A DNA stretch of 64,000 bases from Marinobacter salexigens (GTDB taxonomy: Bacteria; Pseudomonadota; Gammaproteobacteria; Pseudomonadales; Oleiphilaceae). A model generated the notes under the pieces. That model had not been told where the DNA came from. It made no database searches and saw nothing but the letters and a program-made list of their open reading frames with translations. Below are positions 50,625-59,155 of the stretch, piece by piece. The translations under genes and the position numbers were made by a program. Where the stretch lies: NCBI RefSeq assembly GCF_002806945.1, contig NZ_NIHC01000001.1, positions 930,001 to 994,000 of the forward strand, given 5' to 3'. Position 1 is the first letter of the stretch. Each line of letters starts with the position of its first letter.

Positions 50625-51617
50625 TCAGGGTTTCTCGGCAACGATGGTGGCGCGCTTGGGGCCAGGGTAGCCTTCAATGGTTTTTGTAGGGTCTTCCGGA
50701 TCGAGAAAATCCTGAAGGGAGTTGAAGCGCATCCAGTCTGTACTGCGTTGTTCTTCGGTGGTGGTTTCGGATACATCCACCACACGAGCGTCGCGATAAC
50801 CGGTGCGATCCAGCCAACGCAGAAGCGTGTCGCAGCTTGGTAAAAACCACACGTTCCGCATTTGCCCGTAGCGATCTTCCGGCATCAAACTGTAGCCCTC
50901 AGGGCCATCCACAACAAGAGTTTCCAGCACTAACTGGCCGCCTCGACGTAGCGTGCCTTTCAGCTCCAACAGGTGGTCGAGAGGTGATCGGCGATGGTAG
51001 AGAACGCCCATTGAGAAGGTGGTGTCAAAACTTTCAAGCCCTTCTGGCAGGTCTTCCATGCGTATGGGTAGCAGATCGATGGGGGCTTCGCCCACATAGC
51101 GCTTCACGCTCAGGAACTGGAACATGAACAACAGCCCCGGATCTATGCCAATCACACGCCTGGCCCCCTCGCCCAGCATTCGCCAGCAGTGATAACCAGA
51201 GCCGCAGCCAACGTCCAGAATGCGCCGGCCAGAGAGATCCGCAAGATAGGGTGAGACCCTGTCCCACTTCCAGTCTGAGCGCCATTCGGTATCAATATGG
51301 GTGCCGAAGAAATCGAAGGGCCCTTTGCGCCAAGGCATCAGACCCCTTAACCCGTTTTCAAGCGCCAGTTGCTGAACGGCGTCCAGACTCGTGGGGGAGC
51401 TGAGGCTAATCGCAGAGGCGTTGAGGTCTGACGTTGTACCGGGGATATCCGGAAGGCTATTCATTGCTGAATTCCAGCGCCCGAGATCACCGTGGGGGTT
51501 GTCGTCAAAACGATGGGCCAGCTGGGCTTTGATAATTTTTGCCCAATTACTTTCGCCCGTACTTTCCAGTTCTGCAAGCAGCTGCCCAAAACAGCTGCGC
51601 CAGTCAAAATGCGCCAT
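50625..51617 (-). CDS. cmoB: CmoB, tRNA U34 carboxymethyltransferase
   Basis: 330 residues. The Rossmann SAM-fold motif is RRILDVGCGSGYHCWRMLG; GPFDFFGTHIDTEWRSDWKW is the conserved CmoB substrate stretch. It transfers the carboxymethyl group of carboxy-SAM to 5-hydroxyuridine at the wobble base, giving cmo5U. Its source of carboxy-SAM, CmoA, is encoded 24 nt upstream on the same strand. Confidence 0.96.
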   Translation of the reverse strand: MAHFDWRSCFGQLLAELESTGESNWAKIIKAQLAHRFDDNPHGDLGRWNSAMNSLPDIPGTTSDLNASAISLSSPTSLDAVQQLALENGLRGLMPWRKGPFDFFGTHIDTEWRSDWKWDRVSPYLADLSGRRILDVGCGSGYHCWRMLGEGARRVIGIDPGLLFMFQFLSVKRYVGEAPIDLLPIRMEDLPEGLESFDTTFSMGVLYHRRSPLDHLLELKGTLRRGGQLVLETLVVDGPEGYSLMPEDRYGQMRNVWFLPSCDTLLRWLDRTGYRDARVVDVSETTTEEQRSTDWMRFNSLQDFLDPEDPTKTIEGYPGPKRATIVAEKP

Positions 51618-51641
51618 GGTCTGCCTGTTCTGCCAGTTTGT

Positions 51642-52397
51642 TCAGTCGGCCTTGATGGCCAGCATGGATACGAAGTTGAAACACTGGTACCAGACCAGTA
51701 CGCGATCAAAGCCTGAATCCAGCAGGCGCAGCCTGTGGGCGTTCAGGGTTTCCGGAATCAAAACCTGCTCAATAGCGCTGCGCTTCTGGCTGATTTCCAG
51801 GTCAGAGTAGCCGTTAGCGCGCTTGAACTCATGATGCAGGCGGGTCTGAGTGTTTTGTTCATCTTCTGATTCGAAGCGGATTTTCTCCGAGAGGATCAGC
51901 ACACCGCCTGGCCTTGTGGCCTTTGCGATCCGGCTTAACAGGGCGCTGCGCTCCTCAGGGGGTACAAATTGCAGGGTAAAGTTTAGGGTTGTGACCGAGG
52001 CATCGGAGAGTTCCGTGTCCTGAATGTTTTCGCAGCGCAGATTCACAGGAAGTGTGTGATCGTCCAGCGCAATGTAGTGCTCGCAACGCTCGATCATGGC
52101 TGGGGAATTATCAATGCCCACCAAGGTGCAGTCGCCAAAGGGAATACCATGGCGCATTGCCAGTGTTGAAGCACCAAGGGAGCAGCCCAGGTCATAACAG
52201 TTGGAGCCGGGCTGGGCGTACTGCTCGGTGATCACTTCGATCATCGGGATGATGGTAGTGTAGCCAGGCACTGAGCGCCGGATCATGTCCGGGAAAACAC
52301 GGGCTACAGCGGCGTCAAAACGAAAATCCTCCGGTTGCCGTTCTGTCGCGAACAGGCGGTCCGTCAGGGTTTCTGTCGGTTGCTCGCGTTTACTCAT
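51642..52397 (-). CDS. cmoA: CmoA, carboxy-SAM synthase
   Basis: 251 residues from the ATG at 52397. DRLFATERQPEDFRFDAAVA and VFPDMIRRSVPGY are CmoA marks; the SAM site is CYDLGCSLGASTLAMR. It converts SAM and prephenate to carboxy-SAM, used by CmoB. GGGAGG precedes the ATG. The start overlaps the end of the upstream small gene by 8 bp, so three genes share one message. Confidence 0.96.
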   Translation of the reverse strand: MSKREQPTETLTDRLFATERQPEDFRFDAAVARVFPDMIRRSVPGYTTIIPMIEVITEQYAQPGSNCYDLGCSLGASTLAMRHGIPFGDCTLVGIDNSPAMIERCEHYIALDDHTLPVNLRCENIQDTELSDASVTTLNFTLQFVPPEERSALLSRIAKATRPGGVLILSEKIRFESEDEQNTQTRLHHEFKRANGYSDLEISQKRSAIEQVLIPETLNAHRLRLLDSGFDRVLVWYQCFNFVSMLAIKAD

Positions 52398-52776
52398 TGC
52401 CGGCCTCCCTGGCTGGCACAGCTGGTTGCTCAGGCTCTGGAAGTGCAGCCGGAGCAGTCGGTGAGGGGCGGTAACAGCGCACGCCACGGTTCTTGTAATC
52501 CACAAGAATGCCTCGGAAAGATGGATCTGTATCGGCCGCTATGGCCATGTAGCCATTCTCGCAAACTGCATGGAGTTCCGAGGCTTTTGGGGACATGCGG
52601 AAGGTTTCTCCCGGCGTGATGTGAATCGCCTTGAAGTCACCCACCGGCACATGATCCTTGTTGTCCGAATGCTTGATGCTTCCGCTCAGTTCCAGCACAA
52701 GTACGGTGCCGACAATGGCGACCAGGGCGGTCACGAAAAGACTGCGGATAGTGTAGCGGGCCTCATTCTGGCTCAT
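52390..52776 (-). CDS. Small membrane-anchored protein of unknown function
   Basis: 128 residues: a short N-terminus, one transmembrane helix (about 12-32, LFVTALVAIVGTVLVLEL), then a periplasmic domain with two cysteines (VCENGYM and RGVRCYRPSP) and a Pro/Ala-rich acidic tail. I do not recognise the family. It overlaps cmoA by 8 bp, so it is co-translated with cmoAB. The two cysteines could form a disulfide in the periplasm. It is credible as a gene from start, topology and overlap; its function is unknown. Confidence 0.72.
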   Translation of the reverse strand: MSQNEARYTIRSLFVTALVAIVGTVLVLELSGSIKHSDNKDHVPVGDFKAIHITPGETFRMSPKASELHAVCENGYMAIAADTDPSFRGILVDYKNRGVRCYRPSPTAPAALPEPEQPAVPAREAGNE

Positions 52777-52806
52777 GCCTACCTCGTTTCGAGTGTGAGT
52801 GGGTGG

Positions 52807-53808
52807 TCAGTATTGACCAGGAAGTGTGATCGAAGGTGCCTGAAGAGCGGCCAGTTGTTCGCGCAAGGACAAAATTTGATCCGACCAGAATCTGGGTTGG
52901 CCAAACCAGGGGAAAAAGCGTGGAAACGCAGGGTCGTCCCAACGCTTTGCCAGCCAGGCGCAGTGGCTGATCTGGCGGTAACAGCGCAGGGGTTCAATCA
53001 AATGTCGCTCACGGCGGTTGAAATCGCGAAAGGTTTCATAGCCTTCCAATAATTCGCCCAACTGTGCCCCGCGCTCGTGATCCTCGCCATTCAGTAGCAG
53101 CCACATATCTTGCATGGCAGGGCCGGAGCGACAGTCGTCGAGATCCACAAACAGCATCTGCTCGTCCCGGCATAGTATGTTTCCGGCGTGGCAGTCGCCG
53201 TGCAGGCGCAAGGTTTCAACGTCGCCAGCATCTTCAATACGGGCGCGGCAGTGGTTTAACAGATCCGGAATCAGGCTGTCCCATGCGGGCCGCAGATCCT
53301 TGGGAATCCAGTCGCCTTCGAGTAAAAGCTGGTTGCTTGCTTCAATGCCATCCATAGGCGACAGGGCCACGCGATGACGAAAGGGCTTGAGTGCGCCAAT
53401 GTTGTGAATCTGGCCGAGCCATTGCCCAAGCCGGTAAAGGGTATCGGTAACGCTGGTATCCGGGGCTTGCCCGCCACGCTGGTTAAATACGGCGAACATG
53501 AAATCACCATGTTTCCCAAGCGTGTCGCCAGATGGCATTACCAGTGGTGCTACTACAGGAATGTCGGCGGCCAGCAATTCACGGGTAAACTCATGCTCTT
53601 CCAGTACCTGCGCTTCTGTCCAGCGGCCGGGGCGATAGAACTTGGCGATCACCGGGGCGCCGTCATCCAGCCCTACCTGATACACCCGGTTTTCATAGCT
53701 GTTCAGGGCAAACAGGCGGCCACTTACCGCGAAACCGGCATCTTCCATGGCATCCAGAATTGCGTCCGGTGTCAGGGTTTCGTATGGATGGGCTGATACG
53801 TTCATCAT
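52807..53808 (-). CDS. srkA: SrkA (YihE), stress-response Ser/Thr kinase
   Basis: 333 residues, close to E. coli SrkA (328). A choline-kinase-like fold: the N-lobe GFAVSGRLFALNSYENRVYQV is the nucleotide region, LHGDCHAGNILC the catalytic loop and FVDLDDCRSGPAMQD the metal-binding DxD-type motif. It is reported to protect cells from programmed death after stress. Two adjacent ATGs (53808 and 53805) lack a strong ribosome site, so the exact start is open; a longer frame upstream shows no family match. Confidence 0.93.
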   Translation of the reverse strand: MMNVSAHPYETLTPDAILDAMEDAGFAVSGRLFALNSYENRVYQVGLDDGAPVIAKFYRPGRWTEAQVLEEHEFTRELLAADIPVVAPLVMPSGDTLGKHGDFMFAVFNQRGGQAPDTSVTDTLYRLGQWLGQIHNIGALKPFRHRVALSPMDGIEASNQLLLEGDWIPKDLRPAWDSLIPDLLNHCRARIEDAGDVETLRLHGDCHAGNILCRDEQMLFVDLDDCRSGPAMQDMWLLLNGEDHERGAQLGELLEGYETFRDFNRRERHLIEPLRCYRQISHCAWLAKRWDDPAFPRFFPWFGQPRFWSDQILSLREQLAALQAPSITLPGQY

Positions 53809-53983
53809 AAGGTGAGGCCAAACGTTGAAAATATTGGGCTCAAGTATACCTGCTTGGCAGCGCCCCCGTAATGAGGTTCGAGATGTTTCCGCAGGTTCCT
53901 GCATACCCGGGTTTGGGTTAACTTAGGCGCTTAGGGTTCCCTCATGCGGGACACGGTTAGTAGACAGGGAGCAGCTTGAGCCA

Positions 53984-55093
53984 GTGACTAATGATGTGAT
54001 GGAAGTAGGTACTTTGGTGATCGGGGCCGGAGTCGTCGGTTTGGCTGTGGCCCGAACACTGGCTAAGGCAGGCCACGAGGTGGTTGTGCTGGAGGCTGGA
54101 GATTGTTTTGGCGAAGGTATCTCGTCCCGAAACAGCGAAGTGATTCATGCCGGGATCTATTACCCTGAGAGCTCCCTTAAAGCCCGGCTTTGTGTCGAAG
54201 GTCGCAGGCAGTTGTACGAATATTGTGAGCGCCGCAAGGTTGGGCACCAAAAGTGTGGCAAATGGATTGTTGCTACCAATGAGGCACAAAGCTCTGGACT
54301 TGAAAGTATTCAGGCCCGCGCGTCAGCCAACGGTGTGCCTTTGCAATTGTGGGACGGGCCCAGCGTTGCGCGGCAACTACCAGAGGCTCGCAGCAACGCC
54401 GGGCTCTGGTCGCCAGAAACCGGCATAGTAGACACCCACGGCCTTATGCTCGCGCTGCTGGGTGAGCTGGAAGATGCGGGTGGCTCGCTGGCGCTGCGCT
54501 CACCGGTTGAGCGCATAGAGTCAGTGGCCGGTGCCCACCTTGTGCAGGTTGGAGGCGCCGCCCCATGCATGCTCAAGGCCCGGAACCTTATTAATGCAGC
54601 TGGCCTGGGGGCAGTGCCGTTAACTCGTAACTGGCACGGGCTTCCCGATTCGCAGAGGCCGACGCAGTGGTTCGCCCGGGGGGTCTATTTCAGTTATAGC
54701 GGCCGCCACCCTTTCAGCAATTTGATCTACCCGGTGCCGGAACCGGGTGGCTTGGGCGTTCATCTCACCCTGGATCTTGCCGGCCAGGCCCGCTTTGGCC
54801 CGGATGTGGAATGGATTGAGCGTGAAGAGTACGGGGTTGATCCTGAACGGGTGAATGCCTTTGTGGCGGGCATCCGGCAGTGGTGGCCCGGCCTTGAGGC
54901 TGAACGGCTGCAGCCAGCTTATGCGGGCATCCGGCCAAAACTGAAAGATGCAGAGGGTGGTTTTTTCGATTTCAGGATTGATGGCCCTCAAGAGCACGGT
55001 ATTCCGGGGCTGGTAAACCTGTTTGGCATTGAGTCGCCGGGCCTGACATCCTGTTTGGCTATTGCTGATTTGGTGAAGGACAAACTGATTTAA
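53984..55093 (+). CDS. FAD-dependent oxidoreductase, L-2-hydroxyglutarate dehydrogenase-like
   Basis: 369 residues from a GTG start; an ATG at 53999 is a plausible alternative. The FAD motif VIGAGVVGLAVARTLAKAG is at the N-terminus, then GISSRNSEVIHAGIYYPESSLKA, a signature of the LhgO/L2HGDH group of DAO-fold enzymes. C-terminal PAYAGIRPKL and FGIESPGLTSCLAIA fit the same group. The likely reaction is FAD-linked oxidation of a 2-hydroxy acid with electrons to the membrane quinone pool. The exact substrate is not shown. It stands alone between srkA and comF. Confidence 0.85.
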   Translation: MTNDVMEVGTLVIGAGVVGLAVARTLAKAGHEVVVLEAGDCFGEGISSRNSEVIHAGIYYPESSLKARLCVEGRRQLYEYCERRKVGHQKCGKWIVATNEAQSSGLESIQARASANGVPLQLWDGPSVARQLPEARSNAGLWSPETGIVDTHGLMLALLGELEDAGGSLALRSPVERIESVAGAHLVQVGGAAPCMLKARNLINAAGLGAVPLTRNWHGLPDSQRPTQWFARGVYFSYSGRHPFSNLIYPVPEPGGLGVHLTLDLAGQARFGPDVEWIEREEYGVDPERVNAFVAGIRQWWPGLEAERLQPAYAGIRPKLKDAEGGFFDFRIDGPQEHGIPGLVNLFGIESPGLTSCLAIADLVKDKLI

Positions 55094-55106
55094 CGGTCAG
55101 GCGGCT

Positions 55107-55850
55107 TCATCCTGGCGTTCTGGCCAAGGCCCAAATCTGAATCTCCTTGGCACCTGCGTCCCGCAACACTGATGCAAGCACTCTTACGGTTGCACCGGTA
55201 GTGACCACGTCATCCACTATGGCAACTCTCTCTGGCACCGGCCCACACACTGTAAACACGCCGCGCAGGTTTGCCAGCCGGGCCTCTCTGCTCAACCCGC
55301 GCTGAGCTTGCACCTTGCGCACACGCTTGACTGCGCTCGCACTCACCGGAATATCCAAAGCGTGCCCCAGCTTTTCGGCAATGTCCCGGGCCTGGTTGAA
55401 GCCACGTTCACGCCGGCGCGCCGGAAGCATCGGTGAGGGAATTAGCAACTCTGGTTTGTCGTCGCTTCTGTTCTGGAATGCGGATTCAAGATGGCTTGTA
55501 AGGCCCGCAATCAGTGGCCGTGCGAACTTGAGCTGGCCATGATATTTGTACCGGCTGATCATTCCGTCGACCGGATACTGGTAACGCCAGGGGATAAGTG
55601 ATCGATCAAAGGGGGGTGGCGATGCCAAGCAGCCACCACAAATATGCTCGTTCCCCGCGTACGACATTGGTAGGGCGCAACAGCGACAGTGCCATTGGTT
55701 AACCGGTAGGTCGGCCCGGCAAAATTCACATAAGCCATTGTTGGCATTGGAAGAAAGGCAGCCAACGCAGTGGCCTTTGGTTTTTTCGCTGTTAACCATT
55801 AGTGACTTTAAGGTTGACAGCCAGCTCAGTCCCTTTATCATCTGATTCAT
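55107..55850 (-). CDS. comF: ComF-family phosphoribosyltransferase
   Basis: About 247 residues. An N-terminal zinc-ribbon region has four Cys pairs (CVGCL, CEFC, CRCC, CGGC). The C-terminal phosphoribosyltransferase domain has VAIVDDVVTTGATV, the PRPP loop, and RRRERGFNQARDIAEKL. ComF-family proteins are needed for natural transformation in several bacteria, probably acting on internalised single-stranded DNA. The start is uncertain: ATGs at 55850 and 55841 are close, and both lie at the edge of the BirA-like operator, so biotin control could also affect it. Confidence 0.88.
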   Translation of the reverse strand: MNQMIKGLSWLSTLKSLMVNSEKTKGHCVGCLSSNANNGLCEFCRADLPVNQWHCRCCALPMSYAGNEHICGGCLASPPPFDRSLIPWRYQYPVDGMISRYKYHGQLKFARPLIAGLTSHLESAFQNRSDDKPELLIPSPMLPARRRERGFNQARDIAEKLGHALDIPVSASAVKRVRKVQAQRGLSREARLANLRGVFTVCGPVPERVAIVDDVVTTGATVRVLASVLRDAGAKEIQIWALARTPG

Positions 55851-55882
55851 CCGTAAACCCAGATACCGAAAAAGGTTAACAG
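55851..55882. promoter_or_regulatory. BirA-type biotin operator
   Basis: CCGTAAACC, 14 bases, then GGTTAACAG. This matches the gammaproteobacterial BirA consensus TTGTAAACC-N14/15-GGTTTACAA at 7 of 9 positions in each half, with the known spacing. It ends 9 nt before the bioB start and begins at the comF start, so BirA bound with biotinyl-AMP could repress both directions. Motif knowledge is established; binding here is inferred. Confidence 0.8.
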
Positions 55883-55891
55883 GACTTCTGC

Positions 55892-56950
55892 ATGACTGCC
55901 ACCGCATTACGCCACGATTGGACCCTTCAGGAAGCGCGCTCACTTTTCGAACTTCCGTTTAATGACTTGTTGTTCCGCGCTCAGACGGTGCATCGACAGA
56001 ATTTTGATCCCAATGAGGTGCAGGTAAGCACTTTGCTTTCCATCAAAACAGGGGCTTGCCCGGAAGATTGCAAATACTGCCCCCAGAGCGGTCATTACAA
56101 CACCGGGTTGGAGAAGGAAAAACTGCTGGAGTTGGAAAAGGTGGTCGCAGAGGCCCGCGCTGCCCGGGAAAAAGGCGCATCACGCTTTTGCATGGGTGCT
56201 GCGTGGCGCAGCCCGACGGTGAAGGATATGCCTTATGTTCTGGATATGGTTCGGGAGGTGAAATCGCTAGGCCTGGAAACCTGCATGACGCTGGGTATGT
56301 TGAAGCCGGAGCAGGCGGAAGAGCTGGCGGAGGCCGGTCTGGATTATTACAACCATAACCTGGATACCTCCGAGAAGTATTACAGCCACATCATTACGAC
56401 TCGTACCTATCAGGACCGATTGGATACGCTGGAAAACGTGCGTAACGCCGGTATGAAGGTGTGCTGTGGCGGCATTATGGGCATGGGGGAAGATGAGGAT
56501 GATCGGGTTGGCATGTTGGTTCAATTGGCGAACCTGCCGCAGCATCCTGAAAGTGTGCCGGTGAATATGCTGGTGAAGGTGAAGGGCACCCCCATGGAGG
56601 ATGTGGAGGGTCTGGATCCGTTTGAGTTTATTCGTGTGCTTGCGGTGGCTCGCATCATGATGCCGGCGTCTCATGTGCGTTTGTCTGCGGGTCGGGAGAC
56701 GATGAATGAGCAGATGCAGGCGTTGTGTTTTCTGGCTGGGGCGAATTCGATTTTCTATGGCGAGAAGCTGCTGACGACTTCAAATCCGGAGGCGGATGCG
56801 GATATGGCGTTGTTCCGGCGTTTGGGTATTCGGCCGGAGAAGCGGGAGCAGTGTGCTTCTGAGGCGCAGGATGAGGAGGCGATTGTCGACGCTTTGGAGT
56901 ATGAGGCTAATCGGCATTTGTTTTATGACGCTTCTTTGGAGTCCGCTTAG
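55892..56950 (+). CDS. bioB: BioB, biotin synthase
   Basis: 352 residues. The radical-SAM cluster motif is [10 protein letters not shown], followed by [32 protein letters not shown] and the later RLSAGRE hold the remaining conserved site. It inserts sulfur into dethiobiotin, the last step of biotin synthesis. AGGA lies before the ATG. It opens the bioBFHCD unit but is followed by a 240-nt gap containing a long inverted repeat before bioF. Confidence 0.97.
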   Translation: MTATALRHDWTLQEARSLFELPFNDLLFRAQTVHRQNFDPNEVQVSTLLSIKTGACPEDCKYCPQSGHYNTGLEKEKLLELEKVVAEARAAREKGASRFCMGAAWRSPTVKDMPYVLDMVREVKSLGLETCMTLGMLKPEQAEELAEAGLDYYNHNLDTSEKYYSHIITTRTYQDRLDTLENVRNAGMKVCCGGIMGMGEDEDDRVGMLVQLANLPQHPESVPVNMLVKVKGTPMEDVEGLDPFEFIRVLAVARIMMPASHVRLSAGRETMNEQMQALCFLAGANSIFYGEKLLTTSNPEADADMALFRRLGIRPEKREQCASEAQDEEAIVDALEYEANRHLFYDASLESA

Positions 56951-56965
56951 CATTATTGGGCGGAA

Positions 56966-57155
56966 GCGACGTGCGGGCGGCTTGCTCCGGGATACGCTAC
57001 GAGCACCCCTTGCGGGGTCCGGCCAGCAATCACAGATTGCTGTCGTTCGGCTGCACATGAAGCTGCGCTTCATAAGCGTTTGCCTCACCCATGTGCGCTT
57101 GTTTCGGGCCGTCCTTGGCCCTCTACAATCCCGGAGCAAGCCGCCCGCACGTCGC
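56966..57155. repeat. Long inverted repeat with a multi-hairpin interior (enlarged variant)
   Basis: Arms 56966-56992 and 57129-57155 are perfectly complementary over 27 bp. The 136-nt interior contains four further hairpins: ACCCC-TTGC-GGGGT (57005-57018), CAGCAAT/ATTGCTG (57024-57042), ATGAAGC-TGC-GCTTCAT (57057-57073) and GGGCC/GGCCC (57106-57121). The interior begins ACGCTACGAGCAC, the near-exact reverse complement of the end of the copy at 35604, so it is a related element in the other orientation. It lies between bioB and bioF. Confidence 0.85.
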
Positions 57156-57188
57156 CCGTAGCTTTTGGGTGCCCTCGAAAACACCTCA

Positions 57189-58409
57189 ATGCCAGCAAGT
57201 ATAAACACTTGTCATTTCTCTGGATGCATACTCGTGCGTGACTTCACAGCTGAACTGGAACAACGAAAACAGGCCGGGCTATACAGAACACGCCGGCACA
57301 TTTCCGGGCCTCAGCAGCCGGTTTTAACTGCGGATGGTAAGCGGTTACTTTCGTTTTGCAGCAACGATTATCTTGGCCTTGCCAATCATCCTTCCAATCT
57401 TGAAACCCTCAGAGATGCCTTGCCCAAAACGGGGTTAGGTGGTGCGGCCTCTCATCTGGTTTGTGGGCACCATGAGGCGCATCACTTGTTGGAAGAGCGT
57501 CTTGCGACGTTTACCGGGCGCAGTTCGGCGTTGTTTTTCTCCACCGGTTATATGGCCAATCTGGGGGTGATTTCTGCGCTGGCAGGGCGTGGGGATACGG
57601 TGTTTTCGGATCGGTTGAACCATGCTTCCATTATTGATGGCTGTATTCTAAGCCGGGCGAAGGTGCGTCGGTATGGCCATGGGGATGTAGAGTCGCTTGC
57701 GGCGATGCTGGCGGAGACTTCCGGCCATAAGGTGGTGGTTACTGACGGTGTGTTCAGCATGGATGGCGATGTGGCTCCGCTGCGGGAGTTAGCAGCGGCG
57801 TGTCGAGAGCACGATGCTTTGCTGGTGGTGGATGATGCCCACGGTTTTGGAGTGCTTGGGTCGCGCGGGCAGGGGAGTGTGGCGGAGTTTGGTTTGTCTG
57901 AGGAGGATGTGCCGGTTCTTATTGGCACTCTGGGCAAGGCAGCCGGCACCAGCGGGGCGTTTGTGGCGGGGTCTGAGGTGTTGATGGATTATTTGGTGCA
58001 GAAGGCTCGTACTTATATCTACACCACGGCCATGCCTCCGGCGCTAGCAATGGCCACTTTAAACAGTATTGATTTGATCGAGCAGGGTGGTGAGCGGCGA
58101 GCTCATTTGCAGGGGCTGATTGATCGTTTCCGACGTGAGGCCGCGGCTTTAGGTTATTCGCTTATGTCCTCTTGCACGCCTGTTCAGCCCATTATGGTGG
58201 GTGATAACTGGGCGGCTCTGGCGCTTAGCCAGGCCCTTGAGGAGCGCGGTTTGTTGGTTACTGCAATCCGGCCACCCACTGTGCCAGCGGGTGAGGCGAG
58301 GCTGCGGGTTACCTTCAGCGCGGCTCATACCCATGAGGACCTGGTTAGCCTGATGCAGGGGCTGGCGGATTGTCGGCATTTGCTGGTTGGTGAGGGTGTC
58401 GCGGTATGA
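57189..58409 (+). CDS. bioF: BioF, 8-amino-7-oxononanoate synthase
   Basis: 406 residues from the ATG at 57189, or 391 from a GTG at 57234, which fits the usual N-terminus (RDFTAELEQRKQAGLYRTRR) better. PLP lysine in LIGTLGKAAGTSGAF; CSNDYLGLANHP, GYMANLGVISAL and VDDAHGFGVLG are family marks. It condenses pimeloyl-ACP with alanine. Neither start has a strong ribosome site, and the inverted repeat ends 33 nt before the first. bioH overlaps its stop. Confidence 0.94.
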   Translation: MPASINTCHFSGCILVRDFTAELEQRKQAGLYRTRRHISGPQQPVLTADGKRLLSFCSNDYLGLANHPSNLETLRDALPKTGLGGAASHLVCGHHEAHHLLEERLATFTGRSSALFFSTGYMANLGVISALAGRGDTVFSDRLNHASIIDGCILSRAKVRRYGHGDVESLAAMLAETSGHKVVVTDGVFSMDGDVAPLRELAAACREHDALLVVDDAHGFGVLGSRGQGSVAEFGLSEEDVPVLIGTLGKAAGTSGAFVAGSEVLMDYLVQKARTYIYTTAMPPALAMATLNSIDLIEQGGERRAHLQGLIDRFRREAAALGYSLMSSCTPVQPIMVGDNWAALALSQALEERGLLVTAIRPPTVPAGEARLRVTFSAAHTHEDLVSLMQGLADCRHLLVGEGVAV

Positions 58410-59155
58410 GTGCCCTGCGGAAGGGCGACCGCCTTGTGGTTGTTGGGGGCTGGGGCGTGCGTGCGGAGATGCTGGAGGATCTGTACCGATCATGGCCAGG
58501 CAGGGTTGAGGTGGTGTCGCTGAATGATGACCTTATAACACGCTGCGATTCTGTGGCGGATGTGGCCGATGAGCTTTTACAGCGGTATCCCGGGCCCTCT
58601 GTCTGGATGGGGTGGTCTCTCGGTGCTCAGGTTGTTATGGCCGCCGCGAGCCGGAACGCCAGGGCGGTCTCTGCTGCGATCACGCTTGCGGGATTTCCCA
58701 AGTTTATTGCTGATGAACGATGGCTTAATGGTATGTCTGAGGAAGAGTTTGGAGTGTTCAGTCGAGGCTTGAGTCGTGAACCTGAACGCTACTGGATGCA
58801 TTTCATTCTGCTGATGATCAGTGGTTCTGCTAGCGCTATCGGCGAGCGGCAGCGTCTTAGAGCCTGGCTCGGTCAGGGGGCGCCGGTATCATCATCTAAT
58901 CTGATCAAGAGTCTTCGGTGGTTGCAGCGAAGTGACCAGCGCCTGTTGTGGTCCCGTGTAAATGTTCCTGTACTTCATATAACCGGTGCCTGCGACCAGG
59001 TGGTGTCGACCTGGGCGGGCGCTTTGGAAACGCAACCTTCTTCCATCGAAATCAGCATTCCCGGTATGGCCCACTGGCCTGGTGGCGTGTTTGCAGATGA
59101 GTGCCGAGGGGCTGTTGATCAGTTTCTCGGGTTCTCCAATGGTATGGCGACATGA
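58406..59155 (+). CDS. bioH: BioH-type pimeloyl-ACP methyl ester esterase
   Basis: 249 residues of the alpha/beta hydrolase fold. The nucleophile elbow is WMGWSLGAQVV (Ser of GWSLG) and the catalytic His lies in PGMAHWPGGVF; the Asp is likely in TGACDQVV. It removes the methyl group from pimeloyl-ACP methyl ester, ending the BioC cycle. Sequence similarity between hydrolases is low, so the name rests mostly on its place between bioF and bioC. ATGA overlaps on both sides couple bioF, bioH and bioC. Confidence 0.88.
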   Translation: MSALRKGDRLVVVGGWGVRAEMLEDLYRSWPGRVEVVSLNDDLITRCDSVADVADELLQRYPGPSVWMGWSLGAQVVMAAASRNARAVSAAITLAGFPKFIADERWLNGMSEEEFGVFSRGLSREPERYWMHFILLMISGSASAIGERQRLRAWLGQGAPVSSSNLIKSLRWLQRSDQRLLWSRVNVPVLHITGACDQVVSTWAGALETQPSSIEISIPGMAHWPGGVFADECRGAVDQFLGFSNGMAT

